From: Lucifuga dentata
Lineage: Eukaryota > Chordata > Actinopteri > Ophidiiformes > Bythitidae
Assembly: GCA_014773175.1 (NCBI GenBank)
Contig: VXCM01000269.1
Span: 42,501-106,500, forward strand
Direction: 5' to 3'
DNA: 64,000 nucleotides
Numbering within the stretch: the stretch's first letter is position 1; every line of letters begins with the position of its first letter. Position numbers and translations under genes: made by a program. Below are positions 1 through 12,003 of the stretch, piece by piece. Under the pieces are notes generated by a model, which was not told the origin of the DNA, did no database searches, and worked only from the letters and a program-made list of their open reading frames with translations.

Positions 1-648
1 AAGGTGGGCTTATGAGCCTTTTGAATGAAACCATGAGTCTTTCGCTAACCAAGCTCATGTAATCTTTTTAAACTGAATGACGTCACTGTAATCACGCATG
101 TTTATTTTGTTGATTTGTTGTCTGTTTCAGCTTTTCCCATTGAAGAAGACCCACAGCAGGCTACTTCCAAATATGATAATGAAAGAATTGTATAAATTGT
201 GGACTTGCCACTACAGATACAGTACAACATTGTGTGGAAATAATAACTATTTACATTATTATGTGGGATGATAAATGTTGTGAGATTATCTGTTTGGTAA
301 CAGGTCACTAACTTTTTAAGTCAGTTAACCTAAACATCTTTGGCATCAAAGTATATGAAACAGGGATGAAATGAAAGAAGGAAATAAAAAAAATACTTTA
401 TTTCTATTTGAGTAAAAAAAAAAGTGTATCTGTGTAAAACTTTGTAATTTAAGTTTAAGTAAGTACAGGATATAGAGAAACAAATTAGTGCATTTTTTTC
501 AAGTAATATGACGGATTTTTGATGATAGTTCATTTAATTTATTAGGAAGGACTCCATTAATCATATGGGCCTGTTTTTGATGATAACATCGATTCAATAG
601 TTTGATAATAGTTGGGTGCAAAGTCTCTCTCTCTCTCTCTCTCTCTCN

Positions 649-700
<52 letters not shown>

Positions 701-1972
701 ATTATATTATCTGATCTCCTCGAGTGGTTCGGGTCTCCTCTCTGTCTGCAGCTTCACCAGCCAGCCTCCTCTTATCTTAACACTGATGCTCCTTCACCTC
801 CTCTGTCTCGTCCCTGTGGAGTTTCTCCTCTGTTTGTGTGTGGATTAAGGTTGAGACAGTGGACAAACTTTTTTCTCATACTGGTACCTACATATAATTA
901 AAAAAAAACAAAAAAACAAAAAAAAAACCTGTGCTACTATAACCTACTATAAATGGTGATAAGGGCTTATAGTTGTGAACTATTTGATGCACTCACTTGT
1001 AATCATATATCTCAAGATATTCATCTAATATTTATAATTATTTTCATGTTAATTGTTATTTATTTTCTGCCTGACAACCTGAAAATAACCCAAAGTGAGA
1101 CATATTTGAGGTAGATATAGATGATTAGTGTATATCATGACTGAGAATCAGGTTAGACTGGAGCTGTTTCCCCTTTGACTGAAAGTTTCTAAAAGTTAAA
1201 GAGCCACTGTGTCTGTGGGTTTGTTTACCCAGCAAAGCTCCGAGACAGAACAAGCTCTCCAGCCTTATCAGCGGATTTGTGGATAGGACAATAATGAGCT
1301 CAGATTGATAAAGCAACCTGTCAGGTCACATGTCACTTCATCCATTAGCATCTGATGGGACTCTGTGATAAACGCAGGGGCTTCAGATATGCAGAGAGAA
1401 GCTCAAAACCCAATTAGAAGCTTTCTAATGATGTATGTTGTTTCTAAATGAGACAGTTACACATTTTACCTGAGAGTAATGACTATTTGCAAATTTGGGC
1501 CTGTTGGCATTTTAGAAGTTGCATTATTATTTGCACCCGAAAAAAAGTTTAAATTCTCAATCTGTAATTTTTGACTACCTAAATCGGAACAAATTAACAA
1601 AAGTTTGAATGAAAAATCAACTTTTTGTGTATTTTGATTGAAAGAAAATGTGTGTTTTCCAGCTGCATTTGTAACATTGCAAATGTAATGTTGCAAAATG
1701 TTGAACACTACCGCAAAACATTGATCATTTAGATTACACTGGATTATGTTGGAACATATTATTGTCTTGTGTTTTGATTTTTAGTGTTGGAAGGAACATT
1801 TTCTTTGCATTTGGATCACAGATTGTATCTTTAATAAAACATATTACAATATAAACCTAAGGTCAATTAACTAAAGAAAAAAAACTTGTAACATTTGGAG
1901 ACAGCAGTTGTTTACTGTATAAACTAGTTTTTATAACAAACTTTTTGTTATATCGTTTTTGTAGTTATTTAA
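1..1972. other. Intergenic, left edge
   Basis: AT-rich DNA downstream of nkx2.7. It contains a compound (CT)n/(CA)n microsatellite with a single N (623-699) and no supportable exon; the open frames here are low-complexity or very short. Confidence 0.7.
623..699. repeat. (CT)n N (CA)n compound microsatellite
   Basis: Uninterrupted CT repeats run to the N at 648, then CA repeats. The N marks a contig join, so the real lengths of both arrays are uncertain. Confidence 0.95.
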
Positions 1973-2379
1973 AGGACCATACAGGTGGTTTTGCATGTTT
2001 GAGCTCAATAAATACTGCTGGTATACATGTTACATTGCTGCCAACCATTTTCCAAAACATGAAACTGTATTTTAGTTTTTGTGATATTTTGCCAAAACAC
2101 ATAATCTTTCAAAATCAAATGTTCAGGAAGTACATTCATCTTAAAATTCAATATCTGCTAACATGCACACCCGATAGAAGGCACAGTCATTTCAATTTCT
2201 CTGGCAAAAGCAATTTCAAGCACATTTCAAGTTTCAAGTTGATTTTTATACTGGAATGAATTGAAACAATGGCAGTCTGGAAGGTAGGAACAACAATTTT
2301 AAAATGTAGTATTATAAAATGGTTGGTAATGTAATATGTATGCGGGTATTTATTGGGCTCAACTACAACCACAGCTCCT
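1973..2379. mobile_element. TTAA-flanked MITE, copy 1
   Basis: 407-base element with long imperfect terminal inverted repeats starting AGGACCATAC at the left and AGGAGCTGTG (minus strand) at the right, both containing TTGAG..CAATAAATAC. It is flanked by TTAA on both sides (1969-1972 and 2380-2383). It carries no coding capacity. Its internal sequence is shared with copies at 28856 and 62183. Confidence 0.75.
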
Positions 2380-2588
2380 TTAAAATATTTTTGAATATTT
2401 GTGATTCTTAAAGATAAAATGAAACAAATGAATTTAAACTAATCGATCATTTTTAATTTAACTCTGACTTACAAAAGCAGACAAGTGCATTGACAACACT
2501 TACCATTCCATACAATAAAAATAATCAATAAAAACACAAATAAAATGACTTTTAATGCTTTGTTTGTTTCCTCCTGTTGTGTCTTTTA

Positions 2589-3196
2589 TTACCAACCTCT
2601 TACATCGTGTAGTGAAGCCTGAAAGTGTCCTTGGCTGAAGGGCCCCTCGGTGTTTCTTGTTAAATCAGCCAGCTGGTTCTGAGGCATGTGAGTGGCTGAA
2701 GATGACACATTATTATAACTGCAGCCATACACGCTGCCGTTATATCCAAACATGGGATTAAAAGGTCCAACTGTGACGTTGTAAGGCGCTGAATGGGAAC
2801 CGGAGCAGATCTTTCCGTCCCGGACCAGCACCGGCACCGCCACCCTCCTAGGAGCAGGTGGAAACCCCGCCAGCTCCAGGGANCGGACCAGCACCGGCAC
2901 CGCCACCCTCCTAGGAGCAGGTGGAAACCCCGCCAGCTCCAGGGACCTGTCCTGTCTCTGCCGCTTGTATTTGTACCTCCTGTTCTGGAACCAGATTTTG
3001 ACCTGGGTGGAGGTGAGGCTGAGGATGTGGGCCAGGTGCTCCCTCTCTGGGGCCGACAGGTACCGCTGCTGCCTGAAGCGCCTTTCCAGCTCCGAGACCT
3101 GCGACTGGGAGAAGAGGACCCGGGGCTTCCTGCGCAGCCTGGCTTTGCTTTGCGAGGGCTGATCGCAGTCAGCTGGACTGTCAAGAGCGCTCAGAT
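2589..3196 (-). CDS. nkx2.7: nkx2.7 exon 2 (homeodomain, NK2-specific domain, C-terminus)
   Basis: The acceptor reads CTGCAG|ATCTGAGC. The exon encodes the whole homeodomain; the recognition-helix segment [17 protein letters not shown] is intact. The NK2-specific domain appears twice, separated by an unknown residue. This is caused by the N at 2883, flanked by two identical 62-base copies (2821-2882 and 2884-2945). The copy plus N is 63 bases, so the frame survives and the protein seems to have a doubled domain. I treat this as an assembly artefact. Confidence 0.92.
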
Positions 3197-4297
3197 CTGC
3201 AGATTAAAAAGAGAAGAAATAACGAAGTCAGAAGTCATTCAAAAAAAAAAAAAAAAAAAAAAAAAAAACCCTCATTATTTATTTATTTATTTGTTTATTT
3301 AGCTTTCTTGAGTGTTTGTCTAAATTAGACAATGGTTTTAATCAACTATTAAACAATTTTTCTTACATTAAAAAAACTCCTGTGTGTTTCTTGTTTCTAT
3401 ATTTTCTTGAATGAGTTTATAATTTCAAGGATTCTTTTTGTCTGTTTCAAGAAAATTACTGGAAGAGGAAAATCTGCAGTGGATGAAAAAAAAAAAAAAC
3501 CCATCGTCTCGGTTGGAAGACACGCTTTAAACAAATTTAAAAAATAAACAAAACAAAATCAAAATTATAACTAAACTGTATTTGCCACAAGTTTTAGTCA
3601 AGTTTTGAACTCTAGTTTTTCCTCTAAATATTGCAAAATAAACAAACAAAAACAGATAATATGAATATCACCTTTAAACTGTTCGTGATTGTGACAAATT
3701 GTTTTAGTCGTCTGTCATTCTCCTTCTTGTCCTCAGATATTTAAGCGACAGATTTTGATATTTAGTGTCAAATTATTTCAAATACATTACATTTATCATT
3801 GATTAGGTTTAATAAAGTGCGATCCTTGTCATAGACATCAAGATTTTCTTAGACTTTCAAATGATATTGATAGTTTGATACAAAGTTGAAAGAAAACGCA
3901 GCAGGTGGTGAGCCGCGTTTCATTTTGCCAAGGCCCCGCTCCATTAAAAAAAACAAAAAAAAAAAAACNAAAAAAAAAAAAACAAAACACTTATTAAAAC
4001 TGGTAAATTTGGTTATGATATGTTTATCGTCTCACCCTGGTCATTTATTTCTTCTTCTGCTGCTGCTGCCAAGTTCTCTTTATGGGAGTCCAGCTTGGTT
4101 GCGCGCATCCCAGTGACGCATGGCTTTGGCTGGCACCCATAAAGCTCCCAGCTCCGAGGCGCACCGTGCGTGTGCTGGTAAGGCGCAGGAACAACTTGGT
4201 CAGACATCAAGAAATCATTTTCAAAGGCCTGATGGTGCTCCAACTTCAAAATATCCTTGACTGAAAATGGAGTCGAGGTGGATGAACTGGGATGCAT
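2589..4297 (-). CDS. nkx2.7: NK2/NK4-class homeobox transcription factor, nkx2.7 (NKX2-6 counterpart)
   Basis: Spliced gene, join of 4297-4036 and 3196-2589 on the minus strand, with an 839-bp GT/AG intron. It encodes a nuclear DNA-binding protein of the tinman (NK4) group, which acts in heart and pharyngeal development. Seen in sequence: ATG CAT start, a TN repressor motif near residues 9-20 ([12 protein letters not shown]), a homeodomain at residues 109-168 with Q50, N51 and the NK2-class Tyr54, then an NK2-specific domain (RRVAVPVLV), and a C-terminus ending VRGW before TAA. As assembled it has 289 codons; removing a 63-base assembly duplication at 2821-2883 leaves 268 residues, close to my recollection of zebrafish Nkx2.7 (about 269). 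The choice of nkx2.7 over nkx2.3 or nkx2.5 rests on this length and on linkage to stc1; family assignment is near certain, the exact paralogue less so. Confidence 0.9.
2821..2945. repeat. Assembly-junction direct duplication inside nkx2.7 exon 2
   Basis: Two identical 62-base copies flank a single N at 2883. The same arrangement (62-base copy, N, 62-base copy) recurs at 36361-36485, so this looks like a contig-end overlap that was not merged rather than a biological tandem repeat. Confidence 0.9.
3241..3268. repeat. Poly-A tract in nkx2.7 intron
   Basis: 28-base A run followed by ATTT/GTTT repeats. The 839-base intron (3197-4035) also holds a second A tract with an N at 3969. Nothing else stands out in it. 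Confidence 0.9.
4036..4297 (-). CDS. nkx2.7: nkx2.7 exon 1 (coding part)
   Basis: 262 coding bases: 87 codons plus one base. It holds the TN motif and a short linker ending in an Ala/Glu-rich stretch (AAAAEEE). The donor reads CCAGG|GTGAG; the split codon G|AT gives Asp88 when joined to exon 2. The start is the ATG at 4297-4295, immediately ahead of the TN motif, which normally lies near the N-terminus in this family. Confidence 0.92.
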
Positions 4298-4589
4298 CCC
4301 TCCTTCTCGTCGCGAAGCTATGATGCAGCTGCTGCTGATGATGCTCGACTTTGCTTTAACTGCCTGATGATTGAGGATCCGTTAAGATTAGATCACGGAG
4401 GTCCAGCTTAAGAGCAAGACAGAGATAACCGTCAAGCCTCTCCAAAATTCTGGCCAACACCCAACCTGCGCGCACAGATCTGCCTGACCTTCTCTTATTC
4501 TCACCTTACAGGAACACCTCACATCATAAACACCTTCCCCCACGTTTGGGAAATAAATAATTAATAAACACAACTGGTGTTGGTGACTG

Positions 4590-4617
4590 TGACGTCATAT
4601 ATAGGCTAACTTATCAG
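4590..4617 (-). promoter_or_regulatory. nkx2.7: Candidate nkx2.7 core promoter: GATA site, TATA box, CRE
   Basis: Read on the minus strand, a consensus GATA site CTGATAAG (4617-4610) is followed by TATATAT (4603-4597) and a perfect palindromic CRE TGACGTCA (4597-4590). The cluster is about 300 bases upstream of the ATG, giving a predicted 5' UTR of roughly 270 bases. GATA factors are known upstream regulators of tinman-class cardiac genes. Function here is inferred from motif, orientation and spacing only. Confidence 0.5.
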
Positions 4618-4639
4618 AACTATAAACCTGGGTTTTGAA

Positions 4640-7280
4640 TTCTAGTGGAACGTGGAAATCTTAAATGTCTAATTCAACAATACTTTTTTCTTCTGAATAA
4701 ATAAATCAATAAGTCCCCTTTCTTTACATTTTCCACAATTAGATCACATCCTATAAGGGAATGGCACTTTGCTTTAGGATAAAATGTTATAACGCGGGTA
4801 TTTGCACGGAAATAAATGAAACTTTAATTAAGTACTTTATTTTCTGCAGTGTTTTCTGTTTAGCCTGCTAAAACCGCGTAATCAGCACGCAGGTCCTTGG
4901 GGTTGAGTGATCTTCGGTGATGTTGAACAGCTTTGCCATCAACATTGTTTTCCAGCCACATTATTAGTGTTCTCAGGCCACAACAAACAGTAACATTACA
5001 CCTGATGTTGTGGAAGTGGAGAGGCAGCGGCGCCAGCCTGCAATGCATGACTGACGGCAAGACGCGCGTCCACGCAGAGCGGAACAAGGACAGACACGGA
5101 CTGAGATCTGTGGAGACCACTTAAGTCTGAGCACCAGTGGGTTTTTGTCACTAAGATCTTTAAGACAAAGGAAGTGATCAGATGACAAAAGCTTCTAGAA
5201 ATCTAATTATTAAGAGCAAATGTTTATATTTAGACAAAATAGTTGAGTTAAAGTTCAAAGGTTTGGAGAAATTTTCATGTTTTTGATAGAAATTAGTACT
5301 TGTATTCACCAAGGTGGCATTATTGATTTAAATATATAAAATACATAAATATTCACACAAAACTGCAAAGCTCCATTTTCAATGGCCATTACTGTTCTAA
5401 TGATAAAGGCTTTTTAGCTTATCCTTAATTACCTAAATGCTAATTTGTTATTAGAGACACCTTTGAAATGGTGCTAGCACACCTGAAACCCATTATTCTG
5501 CTCAAATAAGCAGTTAAGTTATCTTTTCTTTGGCTGCAAGGTTCTTACCATTCTTAAAGTTCAATTCAGGATTCAAAAATGACCAAAACAAAATAGCTTT
5601 CTCAAACACTTTAATCAATTGTTGTTTTGTGAAATGAAGGTTATTCCATGTCCACCGCTGTCTTAAGAGAGAAGGGCAAACTAGACCTAACCAGGACAGG
5701 AAAAGAAGCAAAAGGGTCAGATGCACAACTGCTCAAGAGGATAAATACATCAGCGTCTGTAGTTTGAGAAACAGACACCTTACAGGTCTTCAGTTGGCTG
5801 CTTCTTTAAATAGTATAAATGCCAAATACCATTGTCATCTGCAACAGTGAAAAGATGATTCGGGGATGAGTATAATGCCACTTATAGACTGCCATTAATA
5901 TTTAGTCCAGTTCTAAGTACAAAAATATATATCCATCCTTATGATCAGTTATCAAAAATCATGCACAAATGGCCAAAACAAAAAAAAAAAAAAACCNAAA
6001 AAAAAAAAAAAAACCAAACAAAAAAAAACAAAAAACACTACAGTTGGAAATAAAAGCAAAACAAAGTAAACATAGTACAAACTTTTTATTTTTAGGTTAC
6101 ATCATTGGATGTCACTGAGCTATTTTTTTTTAAAATCATAGACACGTGCAAACCAAAAGTACCCTTTTCTGTATGTGATGTGAAGTCAAAACTTGGTTAT
6201 TCAGTTGTTTAGAGTGTTAATTTGCATTTTATGGCCCTTAAAGTCTATAGTTGTTGATAATAATGTTCCTTATAGAGAATTTTCAGATTACTAAAATGAA
6301 AGTTTTAGTATTGTTTTTAATCGAAATGAGACTTCTTGACGTACTAATTTGGATAAAAATGACTTCACGAACAGCTTACATGGTTTTGTTTAACACTGAT
6401 TTTAGGCTTTATGCTCATTTGTTGACCTCGTTGGTCTACAAGAGTCACAGTACAATAAAGCAAAATTACTTAATTCTTTTTTTGGTTGAACATTTTACAC
6501 TGGATGGGTGCATTTTTTTTTTTTAATGTAAAACATTTGTGTATGGATTCTGCTTTTGTGGGAATGTATCTAGGGTGACATTTGATGGAGACAGAAAGAG
6601 CCCAGGGTAAATAATAGAACATAAAAAAGAAGGCATCTACTTATACATCATGCTTGGATTCTTAATGGCAATATTCCAGGAAACAAGCACACCCTTTACT
6701 AAACAAACTGAGAAACCTGAACTTCAAAAGCAGAAAGGAAAAAAAAAAAAAAANNNNNNNTGGGAGGGGGTGACAGGGGCAAGCTTGGGGACTAGAAGGT
6801 GTCTAGTTTGATGGGTAAATTACTTAATCACCACACCAATGTTCCGTGAAGGCTCGGAGCAACGCTCTCTATGAGTTTCTATGACTCCTGTACGTCCAAA
6901 TCAAAGCCTTTCCTATTGATTCCACCATTTGTCACCTCACTGTAACATAAGAAGCTAGCTAAGTGCAGTTTACCATAAAATACCCCTAATTCATCATACT
7001 GCAAAATAGGAAGGTGATAGCAGCTGAAAGAGGAGATGGTGTTGGTGTGTACTGTGTGAAACTGAACCCTATTTATGACCAATATGTCACTAAAGACACT
7101 CATCAAAACGTTATGTGAGATTGGTATGACCATCAAAGACACTTTACAGGTAGAGGGCTCGTCTGCTAGTCATGGAATATGGGAGATTTCCTTATAGCTG
7201 CATTCTCACACTAAGTACTGTGGTTTACCCATGTTGGAAAGGACTCAAATCAGGTCTGCATTAAGAACATTAGACGTGTC
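4640..7280. other. Intergenic, upstream of nkx2.7
   Basis: Mostly AT-rich. It contains a small CpG-dense patch near 5020-5095, A-rich contig joins (N at 5997; seven N at 6754-6760), and no exon I can support. Candidate site of nkx2.7 regulatory elements by position only. Confidence 0.6.
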
Positions 7281-7289
7281 ATCTCACAG

Positions 7290-7615
7290 AAGGAAGTTCC
7301 AGTGTGAATCCAAGTGGGGCCGACGGGAGCCTTTCTGTGTGGAGTTGCATGTTCTCCTCATGTTTGTGTGGGTTTCCTCCAGGTGTTCGGTTTCCTCCTA
7401 TCTCCAAAGGCATGCAGGCCAGGCAAACTGGAAACTTTAAGTAGGCCATAGAAACTCAGAGCTTCCAATTCACATAACTGTCAATGGGAATGAGTTTGCC
7501 TATGTGTGTGTATCAGGCTTCTTATGAACTGGCAATCTAATCTGCCTCTCGACAGTGATTGCTATGACCTTGTATAGGATAAGGGCCTATAGTGAATGTA
7601 TGGATAGATGGACAG
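7290..7615 (+). mobile_element. Fish SINE-like repeat with ATGG tail, copy 1
   Basis: Contains the family blocks GTGGAGTTGCATGTTCTCC, GTGGGTTTCCTCCAGGTG, GAACTGGCAATCTAATC and GGATAAGGGCCTATAG, ending in an ATGGATAGATGGA tail. It is related, in the opposite orientation, to repeats at 31150 and 43908. The tail suggests retroposition using the 3' end of a LINE. Confidence 0.7.
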
Positions 7616-7739
7616 AACAGATGTGTATTTTTTAGGTATTTTAGCCTTCTCTCCACGCCAGCATTTTCACACCCAGAGTGGATCAATCGGAAGACACGTC
7701 AGATTTTAGGATGGATGGAGACAACAGAGTGTTTCCATA

Positions 7740-7995
7740 TTTAGGGTTACAACTAATGATTATTTTCGTTATGGATTAACTATTTTGTGATTTCATTTCA
7801 GTATTTATAAAATGCTGAAAAATAGTAACAAATGTTCCAGTTCCCATGGCCTTATGTGACATCTTTAAACTTCTTATTTTCGCTGAACACCGTAGAAACA
7901 CATGAAAGCACCATTTTTAGCCAGCTGAGCGTGGACATGGTCTCAGTGAAAATAATGTTTTGATTTGGGGAAATTAAAAAGGACCTCGGTTCTTC
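7740..7995. mobile_element. Possible hAT-type non-autonomous repeat
   Basis: The segment starting GGGTTACAACTAATGATTA followed by TATAAAATGCTGAAAAATAG resembles a very common teleost repeat whose copies start with GGTTGCAACTAACGATTA. The resemblance is from memory; boundaries and target duplication are not defined. Confidence 0.45.
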
Positions 7996-7999
7996 ACTC

Positions 8000-10625
8000 C
8001 CTAATGTCCATGAGCAGAACAATGTAAACTACCAAATGATTGATACCATATTTGAAGCTGTAATTTTCACAAGGACTTGTTCCCGATATTACATTATCTC
8101 ACACGTCAAATATGCCCAATGTCATATACAGTGTCTCAAAGGTCCATCTAAGCCCAGACAGCAACAGTTCCCACCCCAGCCTAAGCTCTGCAGGAAGGTG
8201 AGGAAAAGCACTCTTAAAAAAAAAATGTAGAATGTGAAGAAAAATCCTCTGGAGAGATAATTCAAAGACAGATATCCTGTCCTCAAACAGCCAGGTGTGA
8301 AATAGGAGGGGCAAATTAGAGAGAAAACAAAGAGTTAAAATAGTGGATGATACATTACACAACAGTGAAGTCATAATCCAGCAAGAAGATCCAGTAATGA
8401 TGTAATACATCCAAAAAGCTTAAAAAGTCAGAGAGCGAGTCCAATGGAAAAAACTTTGACAAACAACAGAACACAGAGTCATTTCAGTTTGGAATTTTTA
8501 TTTGGGTTCCACAGAGTTATGATTTCTTGCATGGTTAAAATTATTGCATTGGAATGGCTGCTTGAATGTCTGTGTAACATTTTCTTTGTTCAGCTTGTCT
8601 GTGCAGGTCATCAGCTCATTATGTAGGGGAGTGAAAACAGGTGTGCATCATTAGGAGGGTTAAACAGGTCTAGATTCACTTCATCAGGTCGGTGCTTATG
8701 TGTGAATTTAAGCATTTATAGGGATGTACTGTATGCATCTGTAGTAGAGAGAGAGAGAGAGAGAAGTTTGGCAGCTTGACGTGGTTTTAACTTATTTTCA
8801 GTTATATCATTTTATTGTATTTCATTAAAATTGTGTTTTTGCTCTGTTTCATTTAAATTTCTGCTCATTAAACCCCATCTTTGTTCACACACTCTTGACA
8901 TTCATTGTATTTTTTCAGCATCCTTTTTGGAATTTCTATAGCAAGTTGCACCACTGATACATCAAATAGCTTTCCCATTTGCTTGTATTACACATTCACT
9001 TAAGTAGATTTTTGCAGTACACTTTATTTTAATCAACTGTCATTGTAAAGTCTAAATTACATTGATTACAATAACATTGTTGTGGCACAAGGGATATTAG
9101 TTTATTAGCTTTAGTGGTTTTAGCAGGAAAAAAAACAGGTAAAAAACTGTTTAATTCACATTACATGGCATATACTATAAATATAACAATACTTCATCTG
9201 GAAAAAAAACAATTGAAAAAATATTCATCTCTAATCAGGTCTTTTGATTATATATTAAAAATGATTTCTATTAATTTGTTGGGTGGGGCAGTGGTTTCCT
9301 CTGGCGTCATTCCATGAACACCATTTGTGTTCACTGATTTTTTTTTTTAGTAGCAGACTATAGTTACAGGAGAGTTATTTTTTTCATCTCGTTCAGTATT
9401 ACACATTCTGCTCTTGATGTGTTCTTTGTCGGAGCCTCATAAGGAGAGCAGCTCAATTACTGAATTACTCATTTGTGGACAGTTTGTGTTATTGTGGATG
9501 AAGACTCAGGTCATTAGAGAGACTTTCTTGAAAAGAGCAGATTGTCAGTAACCAGATGTTGTGTGCGTTTTTATATGATCCTTTAAAACCCAAACCTCCA
9601 GTCTGTCTCTCCTGTCTCCTAATAATTCTTAGAGAAGCTCACGCATTTTTAAAACTATGAATATGAATGAGTTAGAAGGTCAGAACACCATTTTTTTTTT
9701 CTCCAGTACTTAAAGCAGAAATGCAAGCAATATCAAAAGGTTCATAAACCTTATCTTGTACTGATTTCATTGTCTCCATCTCTTATTTTCTATTCAGCTT
9801 CAGGTTTTTTTTATTTTTTACTTCAGTTAATCAGGAAAAAAAAAAAAATCACAAAACACCATTTCACAAAGAAGATGTTGGTCTATCAGAGCAAAATTTG
9901 TGAAGTTGTTTCATAAATTTATAGCTGTTTTTATTGCTATGATGAACCAGAATGGAAAACTGCAACAGATTGATGCCAAGAGGGTAAAGACAGCAATAAA
10001 AAAAAAAAAAAAAGNAAAAAAAAAAAAAAAATGACATTTTTGGAAATAACCACTTGAATTTAGCGTGACTGCTGCAGCATTGTGTTATTTGGCTGAGCTG
10101 TGATGCGATTTATTGCACTGAATGAGAACTAAGGATTTTTTTCCCCCATTAATTGCAATAAAATACATGTGGTTAGCTGAAACTGTGCTAGCAACATGGC
10201 AAGGAAGGGCTATTGGATTTCTATGCTTATTTATAGAACATAATTCATGCAAGAGGTAGTTTAAAATTACTTTAGAACGAAAAGAATCACTTAGGTTTAT
10301 ACTGTAAGGCATTTCAAACATGCATTTATATTTGACCTACATGAGCATTGAGTGTAAAAAGGCTGATTTGATTTAACAAAGAACCTTTTTATTCTGTGTT
10401 ATTTCACTACAAATTAGCATTAGCATGTCATTTTGCATTCTGTGTGGTCGGTTCTAGATAGTGTCTTGTTCAAAATAAAAAGAGAAGTTTTTACAGCACC
10501 CAAAGAAGGTCCCACATGTTTGATATTGTTGTGAAGTGACTTATCAGAAGCCCATAAGATTACAGAAGTCATCTCAAGTTGCTTTGTGTGTTAGAGAACC
10601 ACTTTAAGTTCACTTTTGTGATATA
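8000..10625. other. Intergenic
   Basis: AT-rich DNA with a short (GA)n array (8747-8764) and an A-rich contig join (N at 10015). No exon or clear element seen. Confidence 0.65.
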
Positions 10626-10629
10626 TAAT

Positions 10630-12003
10630 GTCAAGAAAAAGTGACAAAAGTATTCTGCTTAAATAATTATAAAGAAATAATAGTACTTGTTCCTGACATA
10701 TTGGAACCAATAAACAAACATTTACAGGTTTTAAAACATGTACAAACATTTACAAACCTGTACAAACATTTATAGGTTTTAAAAATAAGTTAACCTTTCT
10801 GTCAGTCGCTTCTCCAAAAGCTTATTGGAGTCAGGTGTTTCAATCAGGGAAATGGACTGGAGGTGTGGTTTCTACAGGTATCCTGACTATAAAAAGGCAC
10901 ACAAAGTTTGTTTGCTGACAGACTCAGTTCCTCTCTGTTCATGGGAACCATGATCCAGCTAAAATAGATTTCATAAGACCTTAAATAAGAACTGTAGAAG
11001 TGCATCAATATTGAAAAGGATAAAAAAAAAAAAACATATTTCAAAAACTGAATAATCACCAATCCACAATAAGACAAATGAGCTACAAATGGAGGAATGT
11101 TTGTACTTTTGCTTCTCTTCCAAAGAGTTGGCATTCTGCAAAGATTCCCACCAAGACTACAATATGCAATGATGATGAAGGTGGAAAAGGACTCCAGGAT
11201 AACTACAGAGGTCAAGTCAAAAGTTTGTTTTAAAAAAAAGAAGAAAAAAGCCACCTGAATGTCCCAGAGTACAGTTGGGATGATATTCTATGAACAGATC
11301 AGACAAAAGTTGAAGTTGTTTGGGGGAGAGAAAGGAAGTGCACCAACACCTCATTCCAGCTGTGAAGCCTGGTAAAAGGAGAACCATGGTTTGGAGTTAA
11401 TTTGCTGCTTCAGGGCCTGAAAGGTTTGTGGTCACTTCCAAGGACAATGTCAGGGAGGTACAACACCTGAAACTTAATAGAAGTTTAATGATGCAAAAAG
11501 ACCATGATCCAAACCACACGCCTCAATAGAATTGTTTAAAATCTGTGTTTTGGAATGGCCAAGTCACAATCTAAACTTAACCCAACAGAGATGTTGTGGT
11601 TTGAACCTGAAGAGGGTTAGTCATCCAAGAAATATTGATGAACTGAAGCAGTTTTTTTTTTGTTTTTGTTTTTTTTTTTTAAAGGAAGAATGGTCTAAAA
11701 TCCCTGTAAAGTCACTGTTGTGCAAGTCTGATCAGCAGCTTTGGGAAATGTTTGAAGGTTTTTGCTGCTAAGGAAGGTTAAAACCAGATATTAAATATAA
11801 TGTTCTCATACTTACCAGGCTGGAGTTTGAATGATTAAAGTATATGCTCAATAAAAGCTTTCAGAAATGTTATAGTTTGTGTCAGTAGTTCAAGCAGATT
11901 GTGTTTGTCTATTAGTGTCACTTTGTTGAAGATTAGATCACATTTGATGAGTAACTAATGCAGAAATTCAAGAAATTACAAAGGGTTCACTGACTTCTTG
12001 CCA
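10630..12003 (+). mobile_element. Dead Tc1-like transposon
   Basis: The termini are inverted-repeat-like (GTCAAGAAAAAGTGACAAAAG at the left; the right end runs AAAGGGTTCACTGACTTCTTG). Inside are typical Tc1 landmarks of fish elements: GGAGTCAGGTGTTTCAATCA, a TATAAAAAGGCACACAAAG segment and an ATGATCCAAACCACACGCC block. The transposase is broken by stops and frameshifts. Confidence 0.8.
11490..11771 (+). pseudogene. Tc1 transposase C-terminal remnant
   Basis: The frame at 11532-11771 reads LEWPSHNLNLTQQRCCGLNLKR, then an insertion of T-rich sequence, then KEEWSKIPVKSLLCK. This is the C-terminal part of a Tc1 DDE transposase, where the normal motif is WPSQSPDLNPIEHLW. The catalytic Asp of the third acidic position is lost and the T-run breaks the reading, so it is inactive. 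Confidence 0.8.

Noticed and set aside
2660..3184. 174-codon open frame overlapping nkx2.7 exon 2
   Set aside because: Wrong frame on the same strand; Ser/Arg/Pro-rich low-complexity translation of the GC-rich homeobox exon.
10844..11254. 136-codon minus-strand frame
   Set aside because: Lies antisense in the dead Tc1 element; hydrophobic low-complexity start from a poly-A/T run.
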